Shown: piece after piece, positions 34,568 to 45,173 of the stretch
How the letters are laid out: every line of letters begins with the position of its first letter
Position numbering within the stretch: the stretch's first letter is position 1
Assembly: GCA_019828545.1 (NCBI GenBank)
Contig: JACVRA010000120.1
Span: forward strand, 186,001 to 250,000
Direction of reading: 5' to 3'
From: Paracamarosporium sp. OC-R06-R3
Taxonomy: Eukaryota > Ascomycota > Dothideomycetes > Pleosporales > Didymosphaeriaceae
DNA length: 64,000 bases
Notes under the pieces: generated by a model
What the model saw: the letters and a program-made list of their open reading frames with translations, nothing else
Database searches by the model: none
Told to the model about the DNA's origin: nothing
Program-made: the position numbers and the translations under genes

Positions 34568-36552
34568 GACGATCCTGTGGGATTTGACAAGTTGTTGTAT
34601 ACCCTATTGTAGCGAGCTTACAATTTCATCTTATAATTTCATGTCGGTGATTCGGACACCCATTCGTACAGGTTTTAATGGCTTACGCGGAATACTCGTA
34701 CGAGGATACTTCTTAACGCATATGGTTTGCTCACATAGGGATGCTGGTTACACCTTAATTACGCCAAATTGAAGGAGCCTAAAGAAGTAAAAGAGGTGAA
34801 TGCTATGTAGTATCGTAGATTTTTATTGATGCCGTTTGAGCCAAGCACCAATCACTACCTATATATCGTCATAATGACCCACTTTTGCGTTCTTTTCTGT
34901 TCTCCGATTAGCTCTTAGCCTCCCTTGGTCAACCGGTATCAATAAAAATCTATGGTAGGAGGGAAAGGCCAGATTCCACCTTCTCGAAGCAATGACGGTA
35001 TGCCCACCAACAGAGGTGCACTTCCTCCCTGCTGCAAATGGTTGGATTGCTGACGATGTCGATCTAATTCCCCAGACCGCTCACTCGAATCTCCATCTCG
35101 GCCCACGCCATTGTTACAGACACGCCTTGTTGTCCGGAACTACTTTTTCCTCCGATGAAACGCGCCACATGCCGTGGCGTTCCGTGGAGGTGGCATCGAA
35201 TGTGGGGCATTCACCTCTCGTCCTTGGTGGATTGCTGACCACCTGCGCGATTTACATCAGCGTATACCCACAACCTGGAAGATAAAGTATCCTTGATATC
35301 TCCGAACTAATGCCAAACCGGGTAGAGCACGTTGCCGGATGACCCGGCAAAGCCCCCCCCCTCTTCTTTTTAAACACTGATGAGGCTCTACTTTGCATAT
35401 CGCGGTGTACCTACATTACTACCTTAGGTATTGCTCGCATAACTCGGAATGCACGTATACACTACAAACGCTGACAAACAGCCACGTACATGTACATATT
35501 CAATTATCGTCATATTATAGATCCTGACAGCTATCAAACAATCATCGGCCGATGATGCAGAGGCTGGGTTGTGGGGTAGCCGGGAAAGCTTGGAGAGCTT
35601 ATCCCAAAGCTTGACGCCCGGGACAATCTTGCCGTGGGCCGTGCCGTGGGCCTTGAACGATGCAAAGAACGGCCAGAGCCGCATGCCTGTGCGTCCCGCC
35701 CTAGTGTGATTCAAGCTGGTAATTCGACCCACCCTGGTCTACATCACAGTATCTGGAAAGTGTATAATGATGACGAAAAGCCGGGTTAATTTCCCGTGGT
35801 GCATGCAACCTTGTATTCATCCTCTTATTGCTCGTGTAGCTTGGGGGCCTCCCATGTTCACGCAGCAGCTTAGGTTCAACATGCAGTTTGACTATTCAAC
35901 TGTGGTAGAGACCAGAGCGACCTTCATACACAAGGGCGGGTCGTCAGGTATTTATTTCAACCGGTGTGGAAGTGCTCATACCCAAGCATGATGCAAATGG
36001 TCTAAGAATTCCGCATAGTAGCTTATACAACACCATCTCGATCATGCGCAAAAAAATACTCCACTCATTCCCTAGCTATACCAACTTAGAGAATGCCTGC
36101 AATGGTATATCCATAACTACCTCTCATTATGGCTAGTCTACGCAGTGCACGTTCATTGAACTTTGTTTTCCCGCACCAGTCCCACTGGCTTCTTCCCCCA
36201 TTCCAACGAATCAAAAGATCTCTCTCGTATACCTCGGCGGGACAAATCCACTCGTCACCCGCATTAGAGCTTACCTGGACCCTGGACCTGAGACTTTGCT
36301 ACGATTATCTTCGAACGCCACCTTGTTCCGCCCCGGCATTGGAACTGGCAATGTCCGAATGCATGCGAGGAAGGATGGATCTCGGCGCGATAACTGCCAA
36401 TGCTTCCAAAGCCTCTCCTCATCATCCCAACATCTGTCTATAAATACGGAGCCTCTCTTCGGCAGAGGTTGTCTTACAGCTTCCTTAGACAGGCACTTGC
36501 CAACCCCTCAGAGACCCTTCACTCGACGCCTCTCCCTACAGCTCTACGCAAA
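34568..36552. other. Intergenic, 2.0 kb, including the oxalate decarboxylase promoter
   Basis: No gene supported. Features seen are a C9 tract near 35347-35355 and a TATA box listed separately. Two open frames at 34992-35285 and 35424-35732 lack any family signal. Confidence 0.4.
36439..36446 (+). promoter_or_regulatory. TATA box of the oxalate decarboxylase gene
   Basis: TATAAATA lies 107 bp upstream of the ATG at 36553, a normal distance for a fungal core promoter with a short 5' UTR. Strong TATA boxes often mark inducible genes, which would suit an acid/oxalate-responsive enzyme; that is inference. Confidence 0.5.
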
Positions 36553-38170
36553 ATGAGAGCTTCAAAGCCTTTGCTTCTCGTTTGCATCGCTCAGGCGTGG
36601 GCTGTTCCAGCTCCTCGATATTCTTCTGGAGTTGATCCTGTTTATGGACCGCCTGGGGCTTCAGGTAATCTACGACCGTTACTCGATCTTGTGGGATACG
36701 ACTCGTCGAACTATGTTCCAACGTCTCCTTCGACTGAGATCCCGACCAATGAGTTCGAAGTGGCTTCTGGTCAATCTAAGGATAAGTATTTGGGCGTCTT
36801 CATCGATCTGTCCAAGGTGAAGAACCCGCAACCAATCCAGGGTGGAACGACGGGCCCTACGGATCCCGGCCCAAGGTGATCTATACCCTTGATTACAAAA
36901 AACCAAAAATGCAATCTGATAATTGTTGTAGAACCGAGGACTATGATCGCTTAAACAGTGACCTTTTCATCCCACCGGGAACTGATTCCGGAGATGTTGG
37001 GAACGCAAAATGGCCTTTTGGCCTATCGCACAACCGTCACGGACTTGCAGGTGCTGGATGGGCCAGAAACCAAAACCAAGACCAGCTTCCCATCGCCACT
37101 GCTATGGCTGGTGTAGATATGAGACTATCTCGGAACGCCTACCGTGAACTCCACTGGCACAAGTCCGCCGAGTGGGCCTTGATGCTCAATGGAAGTGCTC
37201 GTATTGCGGCTGTTAACGAAAATGGCGAGAACTTCATCGACGATGTAACTGCGGGAGATGTCTGGTTCTTCCCCGCTGGTATCCCCCATTCTATTCAAGC
37301 TTTCGAGAACGGCTGCGAGTTTCTACTGGTCTTTAATGATGGTGCTTTCAGCGAAGAGAACACATTTTTACTTACTGAGCTTATCAACCGTACTCCTAAG
37401 ACCGTTGTTGCGAAGAACTTCCGCACTTCAGTGGATACCTTCGAGAAAACACCAGAGCAGCAACTGTGGATCTTTCCCGGTACCCCAGCCCCTGCGGATA
37501 TCGAGAAACAGAACCAGACCGGTCCTGCTGGGCTGATTCCTAAGGAGCTCACCTATAGCTTTCACTGGTCCGAGCAACAAGTATATATATTGGCAATCTA
37601 CCCAACTGTCCATGATTCTGACTAACTATTCCTAGCCCTATCGCGTACCGGGTGGAACAATCAAGATATTAGACCCCGAGACGTTCCCTGTCGCAAGCGG
37701 ATTCTCCGCTGCTCTGATCACAGTCGAACCAGGAGCAATGCGCGAAATGCACTGGCACACCACTTCCGACGAATGGGTACGAAACCCTGTCTTAACACCC
37801 AAACACCTCTACTGACATATTCCAGACCTACTTTATTCAAGGTCAAGCCCGCCTCACCGTCTACCAGGCCCCGTCTTCATCCCGCACCTTCGACTTTACC
37901 GCCGGCGACGTCGGCTATGTCCCCGTCCCAAACGCCCACTACCTTGAGAATACCGGGAACAAGACGCTTATCTTCCTCGAGGTTCTCCAGGCCCCGCGAT
38001 ATTCTGATATTAGCGTTAACCAATGGCTTGGTATTACGCCTAAGCAGATTGTGAAGGATCACTTGAAGGTTGACGATGCTTTCTTGGGTACTCTGCCTAA
38101 GATTAAGCCGTTCGTTGTCCCGGGTAACAAAGACTTGCTTGAGACGAACTTTACTGGAAATCCACTGTGA
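36553..38170 (+). CDS. Secreted oxalate decarboxylase (bicupin)
   Basis: Four exons: 36553-36875, 36932-37580, 37636-37776 and 37826-38170; 485 aa. The N-terminus MRASKPLLLVCIAQAWAVPA is a signal peptide. Two cupin domains follow. The first has the Mn-binding set LHWHKSAEW (about residue 181) with FFPAGIPHSIQAF; the second has MHWHTTSDEW (about residue 362) with GYVPVPNAHYLEN. The enzyme converts oxalate to formate and CO2 outside the cell, detoxifying oxalate or raising local pH. The second intron falls inside the inter-domain region and the third directly after DEW, so the second cupin motif is split between exons. Length and domain order match fungal bicupin oxalate decarboxylases. Oxalate oxidase activity cannot be excluded from sequence alone. 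Confidence 0.92.
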
Positions 38171-38523
38171 ATAATTGGTCGATAGGGATGGTGTGGTGTG
38201 GAGCGGTGAGGTAAAGGGAATGAGATAGGGTATAGAATTAGAGATACAGTATCAGATGATCATTTTTGATCTTCGGAGCAGGTATCATAATTTAGTGCTG
38301 AGCTTGAGGTTACTCTATGTTGCAAAGAAAGGGATATAGTTCCTGTAAACAGTCCTAAAGTTACCTAGTTTCTATGATGAAACAGTACTCAGTAAGCACG
38401 TTGACAAAGCCTGAACCGCCGTAACACATGGATTAGGCTACCTGAAGAAAGCAAGACTCGATGCCAAAGGAACTTGATGATAGAAGTACTAATTTACACT
38501 ACCTCACCACATATCGATCTTCT
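38171..38523. other. Intergenic, 353 bp, convergent 3' ends
   Basis: Lies between the convergent oxalate decarboxylase and DUF8021 genes. No coding signal seen. Confidence 0.4.
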
Positions 38524-39333
38524 CTACATACAGGACCTCCCACCACATGAGGACAACGTGTGGACGTACCTTAGCTTGCCGCCTTCCAATCTAAATTCAT
38601 GACTGTCAGGCAACCCTCCCACGCCGAAGCCTCCAGTGCCACCAAAATCCATCTGTATATCAACAGTTCCATACTCTTCATCAATCACATACTGCCGATT
38701 AACTAATTTGACGCCATTCGGAATACCAACATCACATCGATCGCTTGCCTGTCCCTTGCCAGTGTACGACCCTCCCTCCAAGCGTGCACACGGCTGTCCC
38801 CACGGCACCTTGACGCTCTTGTCATTAAAAATGTCGCAGTATGCATCTGCTGCCGCTTTGATGGCCTCGCGTGTATCGCGCTTGTCGGCCGGAATCGGAT
38901 CCCACTTCTCACGCGAAGACCAGTAGTACGTGCCTGTAACGTTGAACAACCAGTCGCCCTTAGTCGTGACGATATTATCTATCTGGCTAACCTTCTGAGT
39001 CGAGTTATCGAGACGCAATTGCGAGGCAATCACGTAAGGTTTTGAGGCGGTGGTGATAATGAATTCGCTAAAGGCCGCGCATTGTGGAATATCGTGCTGG
39101 CTGCGGTTATGCGCGATGACCAGGGCCTGTGATAGGATGCCGTTTGTAATGTCAACAGTCTTGCGGTTCTCCGTGTATTTGATCGTCGAAGCAAAGGAAG
39201 CGGCGCTGTCAGTCTTGCCTGTTGTTTGGACAACTAGCAGATCGGCAGTTGCGGCAGTTAGTTGCTCGCGGGTGCAGGCTGCGGAGGAATGAATCGCGAG
39301 TATTCCGACAACGATCGCAACAACGATATGCAT
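38524..39333 (-). CDS. Secreted DUF8021 domain protein
   Basis: Single exon, 269 aa. The N-terminus MHIVVAIVVGILAIHSSAAC is a signal peptide with a likely cleavage site before the first Cys. The mature part contains ANFT-like N-glycosylation sites (NRSQ, NSTQ, NVTG), TRPYVI-like hydrophobic strands, and the C-terminal block PDSHEFRLEGGKLRYVHTLS that marks the DUF8021 family of fungal secreted proteins. Five or more Cys suggest disulphides. In some fungi this domain is fused to oxidoreductase or lectin modules; here it stands alone. The function is unknown. Confidence 0.75.
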   Translation of the reverse strand: MHIVVAIVVGILAIHSSAACTREQLTAATADLLVVQTTGKTDSAASFASTIKYTENRKTVDITNGILSQALVIAHNRSQHDIPQCAAFSEFIITTASKPYVIASQLRLDNSTQKVSQIDNIVTTKGDWLFNVTGTYYWSSREKWDPIPADKRDTREAIKAAADAYCDIFNDKSVKVPWGQPCARLEGGSYTGKGQASDRCDVGIPNGVKLVNRQYVIDEEYGTVDIQMDFGGTGGFGVGGLPDSHEFRLEGGKLRYVHTLSSCGGRSCM

Positions 39334-39867
39334 AGTGGCAAAGGCGAGGGATATATTTCTGATGTCGTGGACTTTAGGGGACAGGAGTTGTGCACGTCTT
39401 TTGTATTGCGCTCATTCCCGGTAGAGCAGCGATTGAACCGCAAGGGCTTTTATTAAAACTTAGAAATCATTCCATTCGAGTTTGGAGGATATATCACAGT
39501 CACGTAATTGTCTTTCGGCATTGGAGCACTACAAAAGTTATTCATCTGTAAGGCCTGTGGGGCAACTTTGCACTACCGAGCGAGCATGCGTAGCAGGGAT
39601 TTTGTTGGAGACTGGATGAGCGAAGGCATTGCCGACGAATTAAAGCAAGTAGCTGGACCAAGCTTTATGATATCACACCCCATATTTAGATGAGACGATG
39701 CGGGGAAGCATCAATTCAAATCTATTTCACCACAAAGTGGCGGCCTCAAAGCTGCGCACCTGAGCTCAAATATACGCAATGGCTGGCCCCGCTCCTAAGA
39801 CGCTTCTTAGACGAATGACTTGGTAACAGTAGCGTGACAGGTTAATTTGTAAATTTAGATAGGTATC
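39334..39867. other. Intergenic, 534 bp
   Basis: Upstream of the DUF8021 gene and downstream of the acetyltransferase. No gene seen. Confidence 0.4.
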
Positions 39868-40572
39868 TCATTCCTTGCTGCTCCAATGGATTCCCGTGAT
39901 GCGAAACACTCCCCATCCACAGTGCTCTGGCGCCCATTGACGCAGATCAATGTCTACGTGCTTTCCAGTTCGGAATCCTTGCTTTTGGAAGAATTTATAT
40001 GCGGGCGGCTCTGCACAGGTAACAAGGGGAACACCGGCTGCTCGAGCCTCTTCGAATGCCCGTCCAACCAGTTCTGCGCCGATGCCTTTCATTCGAGATT
40101 CTGGCCTTACGAAGACGTGCGTAAGCTCTGCAAACTCATCAGCGTGGATCAAACCCTGAAGAAGAAGAAGAAGCGGTCTACCAAGACGGTCTACGTCCTT
40201 CCACTGCTGGCCGATTGTAGCGACTGCGTTCTCCACAGCGGAAACCACTTCCTTGTTGAGTGCGTTTGGTACTTCTTGGTCTGCCGCATCGTTCTTGGTC
40301 TTGGGTGGCCCGTTTGGTATCCGGCGTGTGAGAAAGAGATATGCGATTATGATTCCAGTGGCGTCATCAACTACTTTGAGTGAGGTAGCAGCTGGAGCTT
40401 TTAGTGAACCCGCAATCGCGCTCGTGTACTGTGCCTTCTGCGCAGCCTCGTTAGGCCAGTTGTTGAAGACAAAGCGATTGATCGAGAGGTTGAGCTTTGA
40501 AGACTGAAGATAAGCTGATAGAATAGGGATATCTTCTTCGGCTGCTGCGAGGATAGAGTGAGAGGTCTGCAT
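39868..40572 (-). CDS. GNAT family N-acetyltransferase
   Basis: 234 aa from the ATG at 40572 (MQTSHSILAAAEEDIPILSA); an in-frame ATG further upstream at 40674 would add 34 residues of mostly hydrophobic sequence. The acetyl-CoA site is seen in THVFVRPESRMKGIGAELVGRAFEEARAAG (quoted in parts: VFVRPESRMKGIG and VGRAFEEARAAG). A C-terminal CAEPPAYKFFQKQGF is the usual beta-6/beta-7 signature. GNAT enzymes transfer acetyl from acetyl-CoA to an amine; the substrate is unknown. A CTT repeat encodes five Leu just before GLIHADEF. The same bases form a pyrimidine tract ending CAG, so a short in-phase intron (39 nt) there is possible and would leave the rest unchanged. Confidence 0.75.
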   Translation of the reverse strand: MQTSHSILAAAEEDIPILSAYLQSSKLNLSINRFVFNNWPNEAAQKAQYTSAIAGSLKAPAATSLKVVDDATGIIIAYLFLTRRIPNGPPKTKNDAADQEVPNALNKEVVSAVENAVATIGQQWKDVDRLGRPLLLLLQGLIHADEFAELTHVFVRPESRMKGIGAELVGRAFEEARAAGVPLVTCAEPPAYKFFQKQGFRTGKHVDIDLRQWAPEHCGWGVFRITGIHWSSKE

Positions 40573-41673
40573 GATGAAAAAGGATTTATAAATAACGTAT
40601 AGTGTCTTGTAGAAGGGCCAACAGACGTGTAGTGCAATCCATTCAAATACTTTGCGAGGCCTTAAGGCAGCCACGATTTTATGTCGCAGCCTGCGGAAGT
40701 ACGTAAGGCTAGTGAATACTAACGGGAATTCACGAATAAGCGAAGTATCTTCGGAGACTTAACGATGCAGCTAGTCTCACGCCACATAAAATCTCCACTA
40801 AGACAAGCACCTCGTCATCAGGCAACCATTTGTTATTAATACAGTACCTACAACTTTCTCGATGCCTCACCTTACGTGGGCCCTTATTTATGATATGTCG
40901 AATTTCTCCACTACTGCTGATCATCTTGGGACGTATGAGCATATATGTATAGGACTTAAAGCTGATCTGCTGCCTAGGAGCCATATGGCTTAGGCGGCTA
41001 TTTGACCGAAGGCATGGGTACTAGATGCTTAAAATAATGCATGTGATAAAAAACTAAGAGCACCTTTAAGTATCGCAATAAATGGGAACAAATCTATCGT
41101 GGGAGTGTAATTACTGGAAACTCTACTGTTATGGGATTGAAGCACTTTAACAAGAACTGCACGAGATAACTCAGCGCTGTATACAATGTAGTCATTGTCC
41201 ATAAATTCATTGTTGACCTCCGAGACGAGCTCTTTTCCCAGGTGATGGCATACGTTATCACTTTCGTATATAATTTATGTTTTAATTTGACACGATTACT
41301 CTGTGCGAAAAACAGATGGATGGATAGCCTAAGATAGCTAATATTATGAAGGTGAACTATCTAGCCTTATCCGCTTCGTGAACTCCAGCATTGCTTCCAT
41401 GGTTGATCAAAGACAAATTTTAGTGAAGCCACTAAGCTTAGCAGTAGGAAAATAAAAACGATCGTTTCTTTGAGGCTGTGTTTGACAGAGTTGGAGCGAA
41501 GCCTTCTAAAGCTAAACTATAGCATGCTCGTTCTAGAAAACCGCATAAGTGAATTTAACACGACAACCAAGACCAGAAACCTAGCTTTGCCATATTATCA
41601 CAGTTTTGCTGTAACGGTCCATCTGTCCTGCTGCATGGCTCGACTGTTCGATACCTCCGCAGTCTAGCTCATC
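40573..41673. other. AT-rich intergenic region, 1.1 kb
   Basis: Start of a gene-poor stretch. No coding or RNA gene recognised; only short chance frames. Confidence 0.4.
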
Positions 41674-42520
41674 TCAATCCTCTAGTAGATGCGCCCGTAG
41701 CGCTATATGCCTCTCGTATGTTTCGTTTCCCAACACTCCCTTGAATATAAATTCGGCGTCTAGAACTTCGAATCTTCTACGTCGACCTCCCTCCTCACTG
41801 GCATCATACTCGTTCATTTCGCTATAGTTCTCTCTCTTATATAAGCATCTAGCAGCTCTGAAACCGCCTTCTTAAGCTCATCAATACGTTCGTTTGTGTA
41901 AGGGAACGCTTACCCCTTATCATGTTTTCGGCCTAGTCACGTGGGCACAGTCATGTGACCCTAGTTTAGCTTAGTCAGAGTGTTCCGCCTAGGGTATATA
42001 AGGACCTCCTTCCTTTATACCTCTTGGCTCTCCACTCTTAGTTTAGTCTCAATTCAGCTATACTTCACGGTTAATCTGTCCTAGAGAGTGCTAGCCCTGT
42101 AAGCCCATTTACGTGGTCTTACAGTTTGCTAGTGCTAGGGCCTCCAGCAAGGACTCCTCTTTTATGTTTCCTCCGCAAACATGGGAGCCTAAATGAGCCT
42201 GCAGCGTCAGATTTCGCTGCTGTACTTTGCCTTTCAAAAGGTCTCTGTGCTTCAATCGCACAATCTCTCGTCGTGTGTCTCCTAGCTGCTTGTCGACGCT
42301 TCTGAGCTCTGCTAAAAGGTTTTGTCCGTTGACCAAAGCGCGAGCGAGGCGTTTCTCAAGGATATTATTTGCGGGGATCAAAATAGGGAGCAATTGAGTG
42401 CTATCCTCTTGGGTGAAGACCGTATGATTGATGCTGAGATCATTCTGGAGGGTCTAAGTGCACCAGTAGTCCTTGTCGGAGGGCATGAGCTTGTTTTGGT
42501 CTAACAATAACTCTAGAAGC
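41674..42520 (-). pseudogene. Decayed ORF, possibly transposon-derived, split by a solo LTR
   Basis: Reading on the minus strand from about 42520, a protein-like frame contains KLMPSDKDYW, a TAG stop, then a helical stretch (LLAELRSVDKQLGDTRREI, LRKHR-like basic residues) up to LLEALALAN. There the LTR interrupts. If the LTR and one copy of its 5-bp duplication are ignored, the frame resumes directly with ERIDELKKAVSELLDAYIRE, ends at a TGA, and continues in another frame to 41674. The charged helical C-terminus recalls the tails of fungal Pogo/Fot-type transposases, but I cannot assign it. At least one nonsense codon and one frameshift show it is not functional. Confidence 0.5.
41897..42123 (+). 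mobile_element. Solo LTR of an LTR retrotransposon (227 bp)
   Basis: Begins TGTAAGGGAACGC and ends GGTCTTACA, so it has TG...CA termini within a short inverted repeat (TGTAAG/CTTACA). It is flanked on both sides by the 5-bp target duplication GTTTG (41892-41896 and 42124-42128). Internally it has a promoter-like TATATAAGG near 41995. No primer-binding site, polypurine tract or gag/pol sequence lies nearby, so the internal part was lost by LTR-LTR recombination. Orientation is taken from the TATA element. Copia versus gypsy type cannot be decided. Confidence 0.85.
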
Positions 42521-43033
42521 ACAATACATTTCTACCACAGCCTAATGATCATGTGTGGTTGAGTTGGACTCTTAGTAAGGGTGTTAGAGACGGATAACCC
42601 ATTTTTAGAGCATCTTGGAAACGGGTTGTAAGGGTTGCCGTCCGTGGGGAAGGAGGTGCTGCGTTGAAGAGATGCCGGGGTTATCGTGATCGCCGATTAG
42701 GTTTGTAAATGATATACCATGGACCAGTTGATTGTGACGATTGCGGTGACTTGATGTTACGTGCTCGAACCGCTAATGAAGTCAGGCCATGATATTAAGC
42801 GAACGAGACAAGTTTCGTAGTGCGCGGTACAATCGTGGGCTATATCAACCTTAACCTTTACGGCTGACCCAAATCCAGTAGGTACCGTGCGATTCCTTTA
42901 CCGTGGTTAAATACACGGAGAAGACCGCAGGCAATCTGGTGAGGTGCGAGGCACAAGTGAATGTTATGTAGCGAATAGAAACTGACCTTATACAGTCGGA
43001 GCTAAACTGGTTTGTAGCAAACAAAAATCAAAT
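42521..43033. other. Intergenic, 513 bp
   Basis: No gene seen. Direct neighbour of two decayed genes. Confidence 0.35.
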
Positions 43034-43620
43034 TCACAGAGATACAGCTACGAAGAGAAGAACCGCAGCACCGCTTATGGCAGGTATAGTATTGGTTAGT
43101 AGAGGTCCTAGAGCGGCTAGTCCCGGTATTTTTTGCTGAGGACGGGCAGACAAGATTGTAGGGGTGGACGCACTGGAAGGTTCTGAGCCAGTAGGAGCAT
43201 GAAACACGGTTACAGTAGTCGATACTAGGAAGGTTGTCGTTCTTCAAGATGGTCATTTCAGCAGCCTTGTCCGCCTCCGTAGAATAGAATGCACCATCGC
43301 TCGATCCCGTGCAAATCCACTCAGCAGCCTTCCAATAATGGTTCCAGTTGCAATTGAGATCAACAGTCATAACACCAACTCGGGTCAATTGAACTCCTCA
43401 CATTCAAGCTCCTTGGATGAGCGTATAGGGCTCGCAGACAGGGGCGTAATTAGACTGTGGGTGACGTGCGCGCGGCTTGGTGATTGGCAATGAGAACGAG
43501 ATCGAGGTCCTCGATATTGCTGATTGCTGATCCTGTCGCAGCAGCTAGTGATATAGATATTGCGTGTAACGCTAGCTGTGGGTTAGTGAGTCGCGCACAA
43601 TCTGCCCGAAAACTATACCT
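43034..43620 (-). pseudogene. Probable decayed or multi-intron GPI-type Cys-rich secreted protein
   Basis: Fragments in different minus-strand frames together look like one secreted protein. There is a signal-peptide-like stretch ALHAISISLAAATGSA (near 43580), a Cys-containing segment LNCNWNHYWKAAEWICTG (near 43330), a Ser/Thr-rich stalk TVTVFHAPTGSEPSSASTPT, and a hydrophobic C-terminus ISGAAVLLFVAVSL ending at TGA 43034-43036, as expected for a GPI-anchor signal. Joining them requires two introns with poor donors, or accepting frameshifts and a stop. I therefore call it a pseudogene, but an intact gene with unusual introns remains possible. No family recognised. Confidence 0.35.
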
Positions 43621-45173
43621 CGAAACGATGAGTCCGAAACTCTGGAAGACAGATCGCACGCCCTTTTATAGGTAGTGGTTTTCGCACTGGCCGCTTTGAA
43701 GGTGATTGTATTGAGCATGTTTAGAATGTGCTCTGAGACAAAAGTAGAATACGGCACATAGGGGCAAACAACGGACCCGTACTTCGCATTGAAGGCAGCC
43801 CGGGCAGAGTTCACCGGGCTACGACAGGTCACCAGCCAACTGCAGCCGTCCGTGCATTCTTTGATGAGCGGACGCCTAAATTTAGTTGTTTCCGGTGCCT
43901 GACTAGCCCCTCGCGGCTAGGCACGGTTACTCATCAATCAGCAGCTTACGACTCGCCACAAATGCATGTAGGTTCACATCACCTTCAGCTTGTGGTGTGC
44001 TGTGCTAACGGCTGCGTCGCAACATAGCTTGGGACAGTGTCGCACGGGGAGACGATAACCCGTGCTTGCATAAGCAATATCGATAGCATTATGGTGCAGT
44101 TTACGTGCGCGTATGCAAGCCGATTGCCCCGCACCCTCCGCTATGGAGCTCGAGGGGACAGAAAGCTGCAGCGTCTCAACCAAGGGACCGCAGCCTGTTA
44201 CGGCGCCTGAAAAGGGTATGTGGGCTTGCCATCTACGTCCTGCAGGGCAGCTGGCGAAGCGAAATCATACTTATGGGGACGGTGCTCATTGTTGACACTT
44301 GTATGCCAAGGAAAAATGCGTCCACCACAATCCCAGTCTCGACAGATAGTCACCTTCATTTCAACCTTCGCTTTGGCCCTCGCTACTATGCATATCTCTA
44401 AGTTTCACTGATGCTCGTGCTTGGTTACAACCATGCTTTCTCAATTTCCACCAACTTGCAGCTAATTCCTCGCCAGTGTCCTAATCTCCGTTCTACGAAC
44501 AGCTGCACCTTCGCGAAAAGACACAATTCCCAACTAATCGACTTACTCAATCCGAATTACTGCTTATTACACAGTTCCGCTGTTTGGGGCCGCTTTTCTA
44601 GATATGGCACGCTATACACAATTGGGGCAGCAACCGGACATCGGAAAATTACATACTCAATATGCTTCTTAGCTTTCCGTACCTCATCCGCACCTCGCTT
44701 ATCCAAACAGTATTGAGAGCTTCTTTCATTGGGTTGGATACTTTCAATCGATAAGAAGCAACGCACTGGTCGCTCGGCAATCCCATTGTGTATCCTCGAT
44801 CGGCTTGGATGGTCGTGGCCGAACATTCACGCACATACCTTGTTCAGCCCCCTGGCTAGATCTGTTCGTAGAACGGCAATGGCTCTGTGGTTTCAATTGC
44901 TGTGTAGAGAAGAGCGTAATCTCCTGTGCCCTGCATTTCGGCGCCTAGGAGCAAGCCCATCGGGCCGACCTGCTGTACATGTGCTCGCTCAAAGAATTTC
45001 CGGAGTTCGCATACAAAAGACAACGGATGCGCGTCTAAGTGGACTCAGAATGAGCAAACTATTGTGTCTCTTATTGTTTCGTTTCTAGTCGTTCCTTACT
45101 GGGTCTTAATTGGATGCCCGCATTTGTTCCACACCAACCTCCATTCATAGAATCCATTCACTCACTCATCGCC
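43621..45173. other. Intergenic, 1.55 kb
   Basis: Upstream of the decayed GPI-type gene and of the DUF7029-type gene. Several chance frames occur but none has domain, signal peptide or splice support. Confidence 0.4.

Noticed and set aside
35346..35356. C9 homopolymer as a functional element
   Set aside because: A single short homopolymer in an intergenic region; no further signal around it.
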